DNA of 64,000 nt from Aeromonas dhakensis (GCF_000820305.1 NZ_CDBH01000018.1:1-64000), one strand, 5' to 3'; counted from the first letter of the stretch, positions 19,078-28,378 are shown. Notes: generated from the letters alone by a model not told the origin. Translations and numbers: made by a program.

Positions 19078-19343
19078 GAATACTCCTTGAATAGGGGGGG
19101 TCGTGCTCCCTGCTGGTGAGTTAGCGAACCCTCCATGTCGTTCGCGACTGACAGGGTGACGTATAAAATATGAGTCACGGCACTGTGTCGATAAGGCATA
19201 AACCTACCGGCAGGGACGGAGCAGGTCAAAAATAAAGTAATTCAAATTGTAAATTTGGTAGCAACCAAGCCATAAAATGTAGCAGCTCTGAGCCGAAGTA
19301 TTTTTCCTGCACCTGCCTGCCAGTTGAAAAAACAACCATCACT

Positions 19344-20078
19344 TCATCTGGATTTGGTTAATTGGGATGCCCGTTTTTTATCTCTTACCCATAATACTGA
19401 GTTGTCTGTCTTCTTCATCTCGAACAAGTCAATTGCCATGAACAGGTCACTGAGTTTTTTAAAGCCATAATTTCGTTGATCGAATGAGGCATGATTTGAG
19501 ATATGGCTGCCAATTGGGCTTAACCTTGCCCAGCCTCCGCCTTCTTCAACTGCTTCAATGGCTTGTCTGAGCAAATTGATGAGGCGTGTATCACTCTTGA
19601 GATTTTTGGCTTGCTTGGTAACGGGGTGCTCTTCTTGAATATCCTGCAGTTCTGCATCCAGATAGAGAAAGCGAGAGCAGCTATTGACGAAAGGCATCGA
19701 GGCTTTACGCTCGCCAAAACCTATCACAAACTTGCCATCAGCCAGACATCGGGTAACAAGAGGGGTGAAGTCACAGTCAGAAGAGACGAGGCAGATGACA
19801 TCCACATCCTTGGTATAAAGCACATCCATAACATCGATGACCAAAGCCATATCGGTCGCATTTTTTCCCTTGGTCAAGTCGAATTGCTGCACGGGTTGAA
19901 TGGCAAATTCGTGCAATATTTCTTCCCATGACTTGAGGGCGGGGTTTTTCCAGTTGCCATATGCCTTACGAATATTGACTACACCATAGCGAGCCAGTTC
20001 TGACAATACCCTGTCCATCTTGCTGGCTGGTGCATTATCTGCATCGATAAAGACCGCTATTTTCTCTTTATCTTTCAA
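19344..20078 (-). CDS. NYN-domain protein (LabA/DUF88-like) with C-terminal winged-helix domain
   Basis: The protein has 244 residues. The N-terminal half is a NYN (PIN-like) domain with acidic motifs AVFIDADNAP, NATDMALVIDVMD and LVSSDCDFTPLV, the pattern of metal-dependent ribonucleases. The C-terminal ~80 residues look like the OST-HTH/LOTUS module that binds RNA. The start is read as TTG at 20078 because AGGAGG lies four bases upstream; the ATGs at 20096/20093 overlap or precede that ribosome site. It lies in an AT-richer segment with unlike codon use, suggesting transfer. Confidence 0.8.
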   Translation of the reverse strand: MKDKEKIAVFIDADNAPASKMDRVLSELARYGVVNIRKAYGNWKNPALKSWEEILHEFAIQPVQQFDLTKGKNATDMALVIDVMDVLYTKDVDVICLVSSDCDFTPLVTRCLADGKFVIGFGERKASMPFVNSCSRFLYLDAELQDIQEEHPVTKQAKNLKSDTRLINLLRQAIEAVEEGGGWARLSPIGSHISNHASFDQRNYGFKKLSDLFMAIDLFEMKKTDNSVLWVRDKKRASQLTKSR

Positions 20079-20120
20079 GTGACCTCCTGTCATCACAATA
20101 AATTCAGTTGTAAAAATTTA

Positions 20121-20405
20121 TCACTGTCTGGGCACTTTTCCCGTTCGAAATAAAAACTGCGCTGCAGTCTGTTCTATGTATGGAATATTCTTGGCCTGCA
20201 AAATGAGAGCATTGAGTGCCAGATATGTGTCCACAGCAGTTTCTTTGCTGGTTGAATAACAAGGTCCATCACACGCAACAGCCATCAAGTGACCACGATA
20301 AGCCAGCCAGGGCCGATTAGGGGAGAGGGCAAAAGCAATAACTGTGTGGTTTATCAAAGATTTCTTGTTTGGGTATCCAGCAAGGTTGAAAGCCGGGGTT
20401 AGCAA
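20121..20405 (-). CDS. Possible hypothetical protein or gene remnant, 94 aa
   Basis: The frame is open from 20489 down to 20121, but the only start is a TTG at 20405 with no Shine-Dalgarno element. The sequence (for example ALNALILQAKNIPYIEQ) looks protein-like, and the open frame runs on upstream of the TTG. It may be the 3' part of a gene whose 5' end has been lost. It is 42 bases upstream of the NYN gene on the same strand and shares its lower GC. Confidence 0.3.
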   Translation of the reverse strand: MLTPAFNLAGYPNKKSLINHTVIAFALSPNRPWLAYRGHLMAVACDGPCYSTSKETAVDTYLALNALILQAKNIPYIEQTAAQFLFRTGKVPRQ

Positions 20406-20475
20406 GCATCCGGCAAACCTTGCCCGGTTTTGTTGCTTGGCGAAGAGAAACGGCTCTGTTATGGTGTACTTAATT

Positions 20476-20499
20476 AGCCGTTTGGATGGCTAGATGGTT
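20476..20499 (+). promoter_or_regulatory. Possible MetJ operator (three imperfect met boxes)
   Basis: Three tandem 8-mers, AGCCGTTT, GGATGGCT and AGATGGTT, match the met box AGACGTCT at 6, 5 and 5 positions. They lie 63-86 bases before the MetQ-like gene, where E. coli metNIQ also has met boxes. Confidence 0.4.
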
Positions 20500-20561
20500 G
20501 TGGTGGTTCAAGCACGGCTCTGCCATCGAGTCAGCCGTTGAGATCTTTACAGGGAGTTTTT

Positions 20562-21392
20562 ATGCAGCGTCGTTCCTTCTTTGCTCTTTCCGCCCTGGCC
20601 CTGCTGGCCGGAACCCTGCCATTGGCCGCGCTGGCCGCCGATCCGGCCAAACAGGCGATCGTCATCGGCACCACTGTGGGGGATTTTGCCGACATGGTGA
20701 CCGACTCCATCAAGCCGCAGCTCGAAGCCAAGGGTTATCAGGTCAAACTGGTGGAGTTCACCGACTATGTGACCCCCAATATTGCGCTGGCCGACGGCTC
20801 GCTCGATGTGAACTGCTTCCAGCACAAGCCCTATCTGGAGAGCTTTGCCAAGGATCGGGGGCTGTCGCTTGCCCCCATCACCCAGGTGCCGACCGGCCCC
20901 ATGGGGCTCTATGCCGGCAAGCTGGGAGATCTGAAGGCGGTGCAGAAGGGGAGCACGGTGGCCATACCGAACGACCCCACCAATCAGGCGCGGGCGCTGC
21001 TGATGCTGCAGGATCTGGGCTGGCTGACCCTCAAGGAGGGGATCAACCCGCTCAAGGCGAGCGAGTTCGACGTGGTGCAAAACCCGCACAATCTCAAGCT
21101 GGTGCTGTTGGAGGCGGCCCAGCTGCCCCGCTCGCGCGAAGACGTGGACTTCTCGGTCATCAACGGCAACTTTGCCGCCTCAAGCGGCATTCCTTTCAGT
21201 TCCGGGTTGTTCCTTGAGCGCAGCTACGACTTCATCAACTGGGTGGTGGTAAAAAGTGCCGATGCGGACAAGCCCTTCGCCAAAGATGTGGCAGAGGCCT
21301 ACAACTCGGCCGCCTTCAAGGCCTATGCCGCCAAGCGCTTCGTCGGCTACAAGTACCCGCAGGGGTGGCAGGGCGCGAGCGCCAGCAACTGA
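20562..21392 (+). CDS. metQ: MetQ/NlpA-family substrate-binding protein
   Basis: The protein has 276 residues. The signal peptide ends ALAA and has no lipobox Cys, so it is periplasmic rather than a lipoprotein. Family motifs are FTDYVTPNIALADGSLDVNCFQHKPYL, seen here as FTDYV, NIAL and DVNCFQHKPYL, plus IPNDPTNQARAL. The family binds D- and L-methionine for the MetNI importer. The ATG at 20562 has AGGGAG six bases upstream. No metN or metI is adjacent, so it is an orphan binding protein; methionine specificity is inferred. Confidence 0.85.
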   Translation: MQRRSFFALSALALLAGTLPLAALAADPAKQAIVIGTTVGDFADMVTDSIKPQLEAKGYQVKLVEFTDYVTPNIALADGSLDVNCFQHKPYLESFAKDRGLSLAPITQVPTGPMGLYAGKLGDLKAVQKGSTVAIPNDPTNQARALLMLQDLGWLTLKEGINPLKASEFDVVQNPHNLKLVLLEAAQLPRSREDVDFSVINGNFAASSGIPFSSGLFLERSYDFINWVVVKSADADKPFAKDVAEAYNSAAFKAYAAKRFVGYKYPQGWQGASASN

Positions 21393-21420
21393 GCCACCAC
21401 GGCAGAGAGAGCAGAGAACA

Positions 21421-21450
21421 AAAACGGGCACCCGCAGGTGCCCGTTTTTT
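21421..21450. terminator. Bidirectional terminator between metQ and the PAP2 gene
   Basis: AAAACGGGCACC (21421-21432) and GGTGCCCGTTTT (21437-21448) form a 12-bp stem with T on both strands, serving the two convergent genes. Confidence 0.9.
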
Positions 21451-21464
21451 GTATCGTGCGGATG

Positions 21465-22187
21465 TTAGTAACGGCGCAGCCACCAGCGCACCGCGAACAG
21501 CGAGGTGAGGCTGCCGAGCAGGGCACTTGCCAGCACATCCAGTGGCCAGTGCATGCCGATCAGCATGCGCGACAGGCCGACACCGATGGCCCACAGCGGC
21601 AGCAACCAGGCGCCGGCGGGGGCGCGCGCCAGCCAGATCAGGCCGAAGAACTGGGCCAGGCTCATGGCGGCGATGCTGTGGCCGGAGGGGAAGGCGTAGT
21701 TCACCTCCGCCTGCCAGTGGTTGGCGAGCCACTCGGGCAGCGCCAGCAGCTGGCTGGCCGCATGGACCTGTTCGCTGCGCACCTCCACCTTGCCGGCGTA
21801 GAACTGCTGGATGGCGGGGATCAGGTTCTGGCTCTCCAGCCAGAGCAGGTAGGGGCGGGGCTCCTCGGTCAGATGCTTGATCAGGCTCTTGATGAGCCAG
21901 TCGCCGGCCAGCACGGCAAACAGGGCGGCGCCGAGGGCCAGCAGTGCCGGCAGGCTGAGCGTCAGCTTGTGTCGGGTCAGCAGCAGCAGGGCCAGGATGC
22001 TGACGCCGATGCCGGGCACATCCACCATGCGGGTGAGGGCGTAGGGCCACCAGAGCCAGTTCGAGTGCAGGGCCTGGCTCATGAACGGTTGCCAGGGCAG
22101 GCAGACCAGCAGGAGCAGCGGCAGGATCAGGGCGGCACTGAAACACAGCACCTGGCGGCGCGGCAGAGAAGAGGCGTGAGTCGGCAT
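21465..22187 (-). CDS. pgpB: PAP2-family membrane phosphatase, PgpB-like
   Basis: The protein has 240 residues and about six membrane segments. The three PAP2 signature blocks are present: KHLTEEPRP, AFPSGHS and SRMLIGMHWPLDV. PgpB removes phosphate from phosphatidylglycerophosphate and undecaprenyl pyrophosphate on the periplasmic side. The ATG at 22187 gives MPTHASSLPRR; an ATG at 22211 would add eight residues and abuts an AGGA, so the start is uncertain. The exact lipid substrate is inferred. Confidence 0.82.
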   Translation of the reverse strand: MPTHASSLPRRQVLCFSAALILPLLLLVCLPWQPFMSQALHSNWLWWPYALTRMVDVPGIGVSILALLLLTRHKLTLSLPALLALGAALFAVLAGDWLIKSLIKHLTEEPRPYLLWLESQNLIPAIQQFYAGKVEVRSEQVHAASQLLALPEWLANHWQAEVNYAFPSGHSIAAMSLAQFFGLIWLARAPAGAWLLPLWAIGVGLSRMLIGMHWPLDVLASALLGSLTSLFAVRWWLRRY

Positions 22188-22527
22188 AACGAGGCTCGGC
22201 AAGGTGCCCATTCCTGGGCAGAAAAAAAAGAGGCGTCATTGTGCCAGCCCAACCCGGTCGGTCAAGTCGTGCCCCGCTCCCTGTAACACGGGGTTACAAA
22301 TGAGTGTGGTGATGGTCTGATTGTTGACCAAGGCCCGCTGATGACGGGGGCGGTCAGCAGATATGGTCCGGGCAGGGCGCTTCATCGGGCGCAGATGAGG
22401 CAACAGCGCACCCACCCCGGCAGAAAGTCGCGGCGACGGCCGCGTATGGGTGAATAAGCATCTGAAACTTCGGTCTGTTTGGGCTAGAATGGCGCGCTTG
22501 TGGCCGCTAGCGAAGTGAGAGAGCCCG
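22188..22527. other. Divergent intergenic region between pgpB and pdxB
   Basis: There is no gene in these 340 bases. A good -10 (TAGAAT, 22485-22490) lies 38 bases before pdxB, with only a weak -35 (near 22461). Confidence 0.45.
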
Positions 22528-23658
22528 ATGAAGATCGTCGTTGATGAAAATATGCCCCACGCCCGTGAGTTGTTTGCCGAGTTTGGCGAGGTCGTCCCGC
22601 TGCCCGGCAGGCAGATGCAGGCGGCGGATCTGCAAGAGGCCGACGTGCTGCTGGTGCGCTCCGTCACCCGGGTGGACGCCGCCCTCTTGGCCAGCTGTCC
22701 GCAGCTGAGCTTCGTCGGCACCGCCACCATCGGCACCGATCACGTGGACAAGGCGCTGCTGGCCGAACGAGGCATTCCCTTCTTCAGTGCCCCCGGCTGC
22801 AACAAATATTCGGTCGGCGACTATGTGCTCTCCGCCCTGCTGGTGCTGGCCGAGCGCCATGAGCTCAACTTGAGCGAGATGAGCCTCGCGGTCATCGGCG
22901 CCGGCAATACCGGCGAGTGCGTGGCAGGCAAGGCTGAAGCCCTCGGCATGCGGGTGCTGCGCTGCGATCCGCCCCGTGCCCGCGCCGCCGAAGCCAACGA
23001 GGCTGTGCAGTTTGTCGATTACCTGCAGGCCCTTGAGGCCGACATCGTCAGCTTCCACGTTCCCATTACCCGTCAGGGGCCGGATGCCACCTTCCACCTG
23101 CTGGATGCGGCGCAGATTGCCGCCCGCCCGGCCGGGCAGATCCTTATCAACGCCTCCCGCGGCGAGGTGTGGGACAACCAGGCCTTGCTGGCGCGCCAGC
23201 AGAGCCAGGCGCCGCTGCGACTGGTGATGGACGTGTGGGAAGGGGAGCCGGAGCCGCTGCAGGCCCTGGTGCCCCATACCGAGCTGGCGACACCGCACAT
23301 TGCAGGTTACAGCCTGGAGGGCAAGGCCCGTGGCACCTGGATGCTCTATGAGGCGCTCTGCCGCCAACTGGGGCGCACGCCGCGCCAGGATCTGCAGAGT
23401 CTGCTGCCCATCCCCGAGGTGCGCGAGGTGACGCCGGGCCAGCCGGCGGATCAGGCATTGATCAAGCAACTGGTCCACCTTATTTATGACGTGCGCCGTG
23501 ATGACGCCCGTTTTCGCAACCGGCTCGGTATGGCGGGCAGCTTCGATGAGCAACGCAAAGATTATCCGGAGCGGCGCGAGCTCTCGGCCCTGCAGCTGAA
23601 GGGGCCGTTTGCGAGCGATACCCTGGCCCGGCTCGGGTTTGTCTGCCAGCCCGGCTGA
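22528..23658 (+). CDS. pdxB: Erythronate-4-phosphate dehydrogenase
   Basis: The 376-residue cytoplasmic enzyme oxidises 4-phosphoerythronate in the DXP-dependent pathway to pyridoxal phosphate. It is a D-2-hydroxyacid dehydrogenase: NAD-binding VIGAGNTGE at 122-130, catalytic Arg in NASRGEVWDN, His in TPHIAGYS, and the PdxB-specific C-terminal dimerisation domain (RDDARFRN to the end). It heads the pdxB-asd-fimV-truA-accD-folC-dedD block conserved in gamma-proteobacteria. Confidence 0.95.
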   Translation: MKIVVDENMPHARELFAEFGEVVPLPGRQMQAADLQEADVLLVRSVTRVDAALLASCPQLSFVGTATIGTDHVDKALLAERGIPFFSAPGCNKYSVGDYVLSALLVLAERHELNLSEMSLAVIGAGNTGECVAGKAEALGMRVLRCDPPRARAAEANEAVQFVDYLQALEADIVSFHVPITRQGPDATFHLLDAAQIAARPAGQILINASRGEVWDNQALLARQQSQAPLRLVMDVWEGEPEPLQALVPHTELATPHIAGYSLEGKARGTWMLYEALCRQLGRTPRQDLQSLLPIPEVREVTPGQPADQALIKQLVHLIYDVRRDDARFRNRLGMAGSFDEQRKDYPERRELSALQLKGPFASDTLARLGFVCQPG

Positions 23659-23677
23659 GCGCTCTACATACTTGAAG

Positions 23678-23749
23678 GGGCGGGAGCCATGTCCCGCCCA
23701 TACCCGGTCTGGCTGACGCCAGACCCGCTATCAGGCAGGTCCGCCTGCC
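23678..23749 (+). promoter_or_regulatory. Three tandem hairpins between pdxB and asd
   Basis: There are three successive stems: GGGCGGGA/TCCCGCCC (23678-23699), GGTCTGGC/GCCAGACC (23706-23725) and GGCAGG/CCTGCC (23734-23749). None has a T run. They may stabilise or regulate the mRNA. Confidence 0.45.
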
Positions 23750-23799
23750 AGCGGTGATGCCAGCGCGCGTCACCGGCACCATCATAGGAGAGAACAGCA

Positions 23800-24816
23800 G
23801 TGAGTCAGCAATTCAACGTAGCGGTATTGGGCGCCAGCGGCGCCGTGGGCGAGGCAATGATCGAGATCCTGGAAGAGCGTGCCTTCCCGATCGCCACCCT
23901 CTATCCGCTGGCCTCCAGCCGCAGCGCCGGCGACACGGTGCGTTTTGCCGGCAAGAACGTCGAGATCCTGGATGTGGAGGAGTTTGACTGGAGCCAGGTG
24001 CAGATCGCCCTCTTCTCCGCCGGGGCCGAGGTCTCTGCCAAGTGGGCGCCGATTGCCGCCGAGCACGGCTGCATCGTCATCGACAACACCTCCTGCTTCC
24101 GTTACGACGAAGAGATCCCCCTGGTCATTCCGGAAGTGAACCCGGACGCCCTGGCCGATTTTCGCAACCGCAACATCATCGCCAACCCCAACTGCTCCAC
24201 CATCCAGATGCTGGTGGCACTGAAGCCTTTGCACGATGAGGTGGGTATCGCTCGCATCAACGTGGCGACCTATCAGTCCGTCTCCGGCTCCGGCAAGGAG
24301 GGGGTGAGCGAGCTGGCCGGCCAGACCGCCCATCTGCTCAACGGTCGTCCGGTGGAGCCCAGCCTCTACCCGCAGCAGATCGCCTTCAACCTCATTCCGC
24401 AGATCGACAGCTTCACCGACAACGGCTACACCCGGGAAGAGATGAAGATGGTGTGGGAGACCCAGAAGATCCTGGGGGATGCCAGCATCGCCGTGAACCC
24501 CACCTGCGTGCGGGTGCCGGTGTTCTATGGTCATGCCGAGGTTGTCCACGTCGAGCTGCATCAGCCGCTCGACGCCGAACAGGTAAAAGAGCTGCTGCGC
24601 AATGCGCCGGGCGTCACCCTGTTTGACGACGAGCATGACTATCCGACCCCGGTGCGCGATGCAACCGGCAAGGACGAGGTACAGGTGGGCCGGGTTCGCC
24701 AGGATATTTCTCACCCCTGCGGTATAAATATGTGGATCGTGGCCGATAACGTTCGTAAGGGTGCCGCGACCAACAGCGTGCAGATTGCCGAACTGCTGGT
24801 GCGTGATTACCTCTGA
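23800..24816 (+). CDS. asd: Aspartate-semialdehyde dehydrogenase
   Basis: The 338-residue enzyme reduces aspartyl phosphate to the semialdehyde for lysine, threonine, methionine and diaminopimelate synthesis. It shows NADP-binding GASGAVG (11-17), catalytic Cys132 in NPNCSTIQ, and GHAEVVH near the active site. The GTG start at 23800 has TAGGAGAG upstream. The E. coli gene at this place is the inactive homologue usg; here the catalytic Cys is kept, so it is probably active. Another asd elsewhere in the genome cannot be excluded. Confidence 0.9.
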   Translation: MSQQFNVAVLGASGAVGEAMIEILEERAFPIATLYPLASSRSAGDTVRFAGKNVEILDVEEFDWSQVQIALFSAGAEVSAKWAPIAAEHGCIVIDNTSCFRYDEEIPLVIPEVNPDALADFRNRNIIANPNCSTIQMLVALKPLHDEVGIARINVATYQSVSGSGKEGVSELAGQTAHLLNGRPVEPSLYPQQIAFNLIPQIDSFTDNGYTREEMKMVWETQKILGDASIAVNPTCVRVPVFYGHAEVVHVELHQPLDAEQVKELLRNAPGVTLFDDEHDYPTPVRDATGKDEVQVGRVRQDISHPCGINMWIVADNVRKGAATNSVQIAELLVRDYL

Positions 24817-25089
24817 TCGGCGAGTTCAAGGGGCTGGCGGGGAGGGATGCCCGCCAGAGATGGCACCGCCGAGCGCGAGGCAGATGTGACCGGGGGCGCA
24901 CAGTGCGACTTCTGGAATGTTTCGCGATATCAACTGATTAAGTTTTTTCCTACACTCAGGGGCAAGTTGGGTGCTAAATGTGTCGGACTGCTGGCTTGCA
25001 ACCTGAGCCTGATTTATATTGAACCGACTGTTTTGGGGTAACTATCCAGATTTTTCAATGTGATAGGGCCGTCATACGAAGGAACGAAT

Positions 25090-27285
25090 ATGGGACATTC
25101 CCGCATAACATTGGCAACGCTACTCGCATTGGGTCTGCTGGGCATGGCCCAGGCCGAAGACTCGACGCGGGAGCCCTTTTTTGTTGAGCTCAAAGGCCCG
25201 GACGAGCCGGCTCCGCCCGCCGTCAATTCCCTGCCGCTGGCACAACCCGTCGCCACACCCAGCGCCACGCCCCAGCCCAGCCGAGCGACGGCCCAGCCGA
25301 TCGTGCGGCAGGTTGCGAGCAATGCCGGCAGTTATGGTCCCATTCGTCCCACCGACACCCTCTGGAGCCTGGCGAGCAAGTACCGCCCCTCCAACAGTGT
25401 CAGCGTCTACCAGACCATGGTGGCGATCTACGAGAAGAATCCCCGCAGTTTCGCTGACGGCAACATCAACCACATTCTGGTGGGCTCGCGCATCCTGCTG
25501 CCCACCGCCGCCGAGGCCAGCGTCATCACGGATGCCGAGGCCCGCGCCAAATTCCGCAGTGACAACGCCAGCTGGAAAGGGCTGAGCCCGAAATACCTGG
25601 CCAACAAGCATGTTCAACCTGCCAAACCGGTGGCCACCAAGCCGGCCCAGCCCAAGGCGGCCCCCACCAAGGCAGCCGAGCCGGCCAAGCCCGAGGTTGC
25701 CAAGGTAGCGCCCGCCAAGGCTGCGCCCATTCCGGCCCCGGCTCCCAAGGTGGAGGCGCCCCAGCCGGCCACCGAGGTCAAGGAGGTCGCCAAGGCCCCC
25801 GAGCCGGTCGCGAGCCAGGCCGCGGCAACCAGTGCCGCCACCGCCAGTGCACCGGCCCCGCTGCCGGCCGACCTCGACAAGCCGGTCGGCAAGCCCTCCA
25901 CCGAGATGGCGCTGGCGCTGGAAGATGCCAATGCCCAGCTCGGTCAGGTTACCGAGATGAACCACAGGCTCAAGCTGCGACTGCAGTCGCTGACCGAAGA
26001 GGTGGAGACCCTCAAGGCCCAGCTGCAGGATCAGACCGCCCTGCAAAAAGAGATTGCCGAGCTCAAGGCCAAGCCGGTTCCGCCGGCGGCGCCGGCCCCC
26101 GAGCCCAAGCAGAACTGGCTGATGGACCTGCTCTCCTCGCCGCTCAACCTCGCCATGATCATCCTGTTGCCTGTGCTGCTGGTGCTGGCGCTGGTGACCC
26201 TCTGGCTGCGGGCCCGGGCTCGCCGCGAGCTGGAAGAGCAGGAGAAGAGCCTGTCCGAGTCCACCGCCATGGTGATGGATCAGGAGAGCAGCGAGTTTGA
26301 CGAGCTGATGACGGTCGGCATCACAGATGACGAACCGATGCGGCCGACACCGGATCTCAACACGCCCGATGGCTACATGGCGGTGGAAGAGCCCGCCGCG
26401 CCGGCCGATCTGGTGTTCAGCGACGATGGCGAGATGGATCTGGCCAGCTTCGATGCCGAGCCGGCACCGGCCGCCAAGGCCGCCATCCGGGATCCGGATC
26501 TGGTGCCCGATCTGGATCTGGCCCATGACGATCCCATCACCCTCGACACCGAGCCGGATCTCGATCTCGCCAGCGAGTTCAATCCCAAGCCCAAGGCCGA
26601 CAACGAGGTCATGAGCGAAGAGGAGCTGCAGGCTGCCCTGTTCGCCGAGCTGGATGCGGATCTGGAGGCCGACCTGACGCTGGATGGCGCCGATGACGGC
26701 CAGCCGGACGCCGAGGCGGTGGTGAGCGATGAGGATCTCGCCTCCTTCGATCTGAGCGATTTCGAGACCGCCTTTGCCGAACCGGGGGCCGACCAGGCTG
26801 CCGCTGCCGGCGCCGACGAGATGCTGGCTGAGCTGGGGCTGGAGCCCGAGCCGGTCAAAGGTAAGAAAGAGGCAGAACCGGATTGGGATCCCAACGAGAT
26901 GGCCCTCTCCGATTTTGAGGATGCCTTCGCCGAAGTGGAGCCCCATCAGGGCGAGGTCAAGCCGCGCGAGCAGGCCCAGGAGAGCGGTTATGTCGAGATC
27001 GACAAGCTGCTGGCCGAGGCCGATGCCACCACCACGGAGCAGGAACCCTATCAGGGCTTCTCGCTGGATGTGGGGCTGGATGGCTTCCCCGAGGTGCTGC
27101 CGGAGTCCACCGGATTTGACGTGGATGCCGACGATGGCGGAGTGGGGGCCAAGCTGGATCTGGCACGCGCCTACCTCGAGATCGACGACAAGGACAGCGC
27201 CCGCGAGCTGCTGCAGGAGGCGGCGGAGCAGGGCACCGAGCATCAGCGGGCCGAGGCCGAGAAGCTGCTCAAGCGCCTTGGCTAG
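25090..27285 (+). CDS. fimV: FimV-family peptidoglycan-binding polar protein
   Basis: The protein has 731 residues: a signal peptide (to about 22), a LysM-like domain (about 80-138, DTLWSLASKYRP), a Pro/Ala/Lys-rich stretch (about 170-275), a coiled coil (about 275-335), one membrane segment (about 351-375), a long acidic region rich in Asp and Leu, and the conserved C-terminal FimV helix pair (LDLARAYLEIDD to the end). FimV/TspA/HubP proteins organise the cell pole and support type IV pili and type II secretion. The ATG at 25090 follows AAGGA. It sits before truA as in Pseudomonas and Vibrio. Confidence 0.88.
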   Translation: MGHSRITLATLLALGLLGMAQAEDSTREPFFVELKGPDEPAPPAVNSLPLAQPVATPSATPQPSRATAQPIVRQVASNAGSYGPIRPTDTLWSLASKYRPSNSVSVYQTMVAIYEKNPRSFADGNINHILVGSRILLPTAAEASVITDAEARAKFRSDNASWKGLSPKYLANKHVQPAKPVATKPAQPKAAPTKAAEPAKPEVAKVAPAKAAPIPAPAPKVEAPQPATEVKEVAKAPEPVASQAAATSAATASAPAPLPADLDKPVGKPSTEMALALEDANAQLGQVTEMNHRLKLRLQSLTEEVETLKAQLQDQTALQKEIAELKAKPVPPAAPAPEPKQNWLMDLLSSPLNLAMIILLPVLLVLALVTLWLRARARRELEEQEKSLSESTAMVMDQESSEFDELMTVGITDDEPMRPTPDLNTPDGYMAVEEPAAPADLVFSDDGEMDLASFDAEPAPAAKAAIRDPDLVPDLDLAHDDPITLDTEPDLDLASEFNPKPKADNEVMSEEELQAALFAELDADLEADLTLDGADDGQPDAEAVVSDEDLASFDLSDFETAFAEPGADQAAAAGADEMLAELGLEPEPVKGKKEAEPDWDPNEMALSDFEDAFAEVEPHQGEVKPREQAQESGYVEIDKLLAEADATTTEQEPYQGFSLDVGLDGFPEVLPESTGFDVDADDGGVGAKLDLARAYLEIDDKDSARELLQEAAEQGTEHQRAEAEKLLKRLG

Positions 27286-27310
27286 GTAGCCAAAGCACCA
27301 TGATGACAGC

Positions 27311-27341
27311 AGGGGCAGCCGACGGGCTGCCCCTTCTTTTT
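27311..27341 (+). terminator. Terminator of fimV
   Basis: AGGGGCAGCC (27311-27320) pairs with GGCTGCCCCT (27325-27334) and is followed by TCTTTTT. Confidence 0.85.
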
Positions 27342-27449
27342 GGCGCCAGGTCTGGCCTGGGCGCTGCGATTTGGGATTTTTGAAGCGAGATGGGTATAAT
27401 CCGCCCCGTTTCTTTCACCGCATCCTTTCATCAGAAGACAAGTTTATCC

Positions 27450-28259
27450 ATGCGAATTGCCCTAGGTATTGAATACGACGGCAGCCGGTATTTCGGCTGG
27501 CAGCGTCAGCGCGAAGTGATCAGCGTACAGGAGGAGCTGGAGAAAGCCCTCAGCCGGATCGCCAATCACCCCGTCTCCATCCAGTGTGCAGGACGCACCG
27601 ATGCCGGCGTCCACGCCACCGGCCAGGTCATCCACTTCGATACCGATGCGAACCGTGCCGAAGGGGCCTGGACCCTGGGGCTCAACTCCAACCTGCCGCC
27701 CGACATCGCGGTGCGCTGGGTCAAGGAGGTGGACGAGGGGTTCCATGCCCGCTTCAGCGCCACCGCCCGTCGCTACCGCTACGTCATCTACAACCACAAC
27801 TACCGGCCGGCCATCCTCGGCAGCGGCGTCAGCCACTACCACGAAGCGATCGACGCGACACTGATGCACCAGGCGGGCCAGTGCCTTCTGGGCGAGCAGG
27901 ACTTCAGCTCGTTTCGGGCCGTCGGCTGTCAGTCCAAGACCCCGTGGCGCAATGTGACCCACCTGTGCGTCAGCCGCCAGGGCCCCTATATCGTGCTGGA
28001 TATCCGGGCCAACGCCTTCCTGCATCACATGGTGCGCAACATCACCGGCTCCCTGCTGCTGGTGGGGCAGGGCCTCAAACCGGTGGAGTGGGTGGCCGAG
28101 GTGCTGGCGGCCCGGGATCGCAACCTGGCAGGCCCCACCGCCAAGGCGGGGGGACTCTATCTGGTGGACGTGGATTACCCGCTGGAACTGGGCTTGCCGC
28201 GGGTGCCGCTCGGTCCGTTGTGGCTGCCGGACTCGGCACCGGGTACGACCAGTTTTTAG
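27450..28259 (+). CDS. truA: tRNA pseudouridine(38-40) synthase
   Basis: The 269-residue enzyme makes pseudouridine at positions 38-40 of tRNA anticodon arms. Its signature [15 protein letters not shown] holds the catalytic Asp51, and FLHHMVRNI is the conserved C-terminal motif. The ATG at 27450 gives the family N-terminus [11 protein letters not shown]; a start at 27390 would lie in the region right after fimV. The ribosome site is weak (AGAAGA). Confidence 0.93.
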   Translation: MRIALGIEYDGSRYFGWQRQREVISVQEELEKALSRIANHPVSIQCAGRTDAGVHATGQVIHFDTDANRAEGAWTLGLNSNLPPDIAVRWVKEVDEGFHARFSATARRYRYVIYNHNYRPAILGSGVSHYHEAIDATLMHQAGQCLLGEQDFSSFRAVGCQSKTPWRNVTHLCVSRQGPYIVLDIRANAFLHHMVRNITGSLLLVGQGLKPVEWVAEVLAARDRNLAGPTAKAGGLYLVDVDYPLELGLPRVPLGPLWLPDSAPGTTSF

Positions 28260-28378
28260 TAACTGGGCCCGAAAATTTGTGGTTTAATGATCCGTCATTT
28301 ATTGCCATCGAGCTATTAAGTCATTGAACAATCTAGGCTCGATGCGTTTTGTCAGGCACAAAAGCATTAAGGAATTCC

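Noticed and set aside
20378..20423. Imperfect inverted repeat (GCAAGGTT/AACCTTGC with inner GCCGG/CCGGC) considered as an integron attC site
   Set aside because: No GTTRRRY core or matching second core at the right distance, and no integrase or cassette array nearby.
25120..27243. 707-codon open frame on the minus strand
   Set aside because: It is antisense to fimV, with low-complexity Gly/Leu/His composition only.
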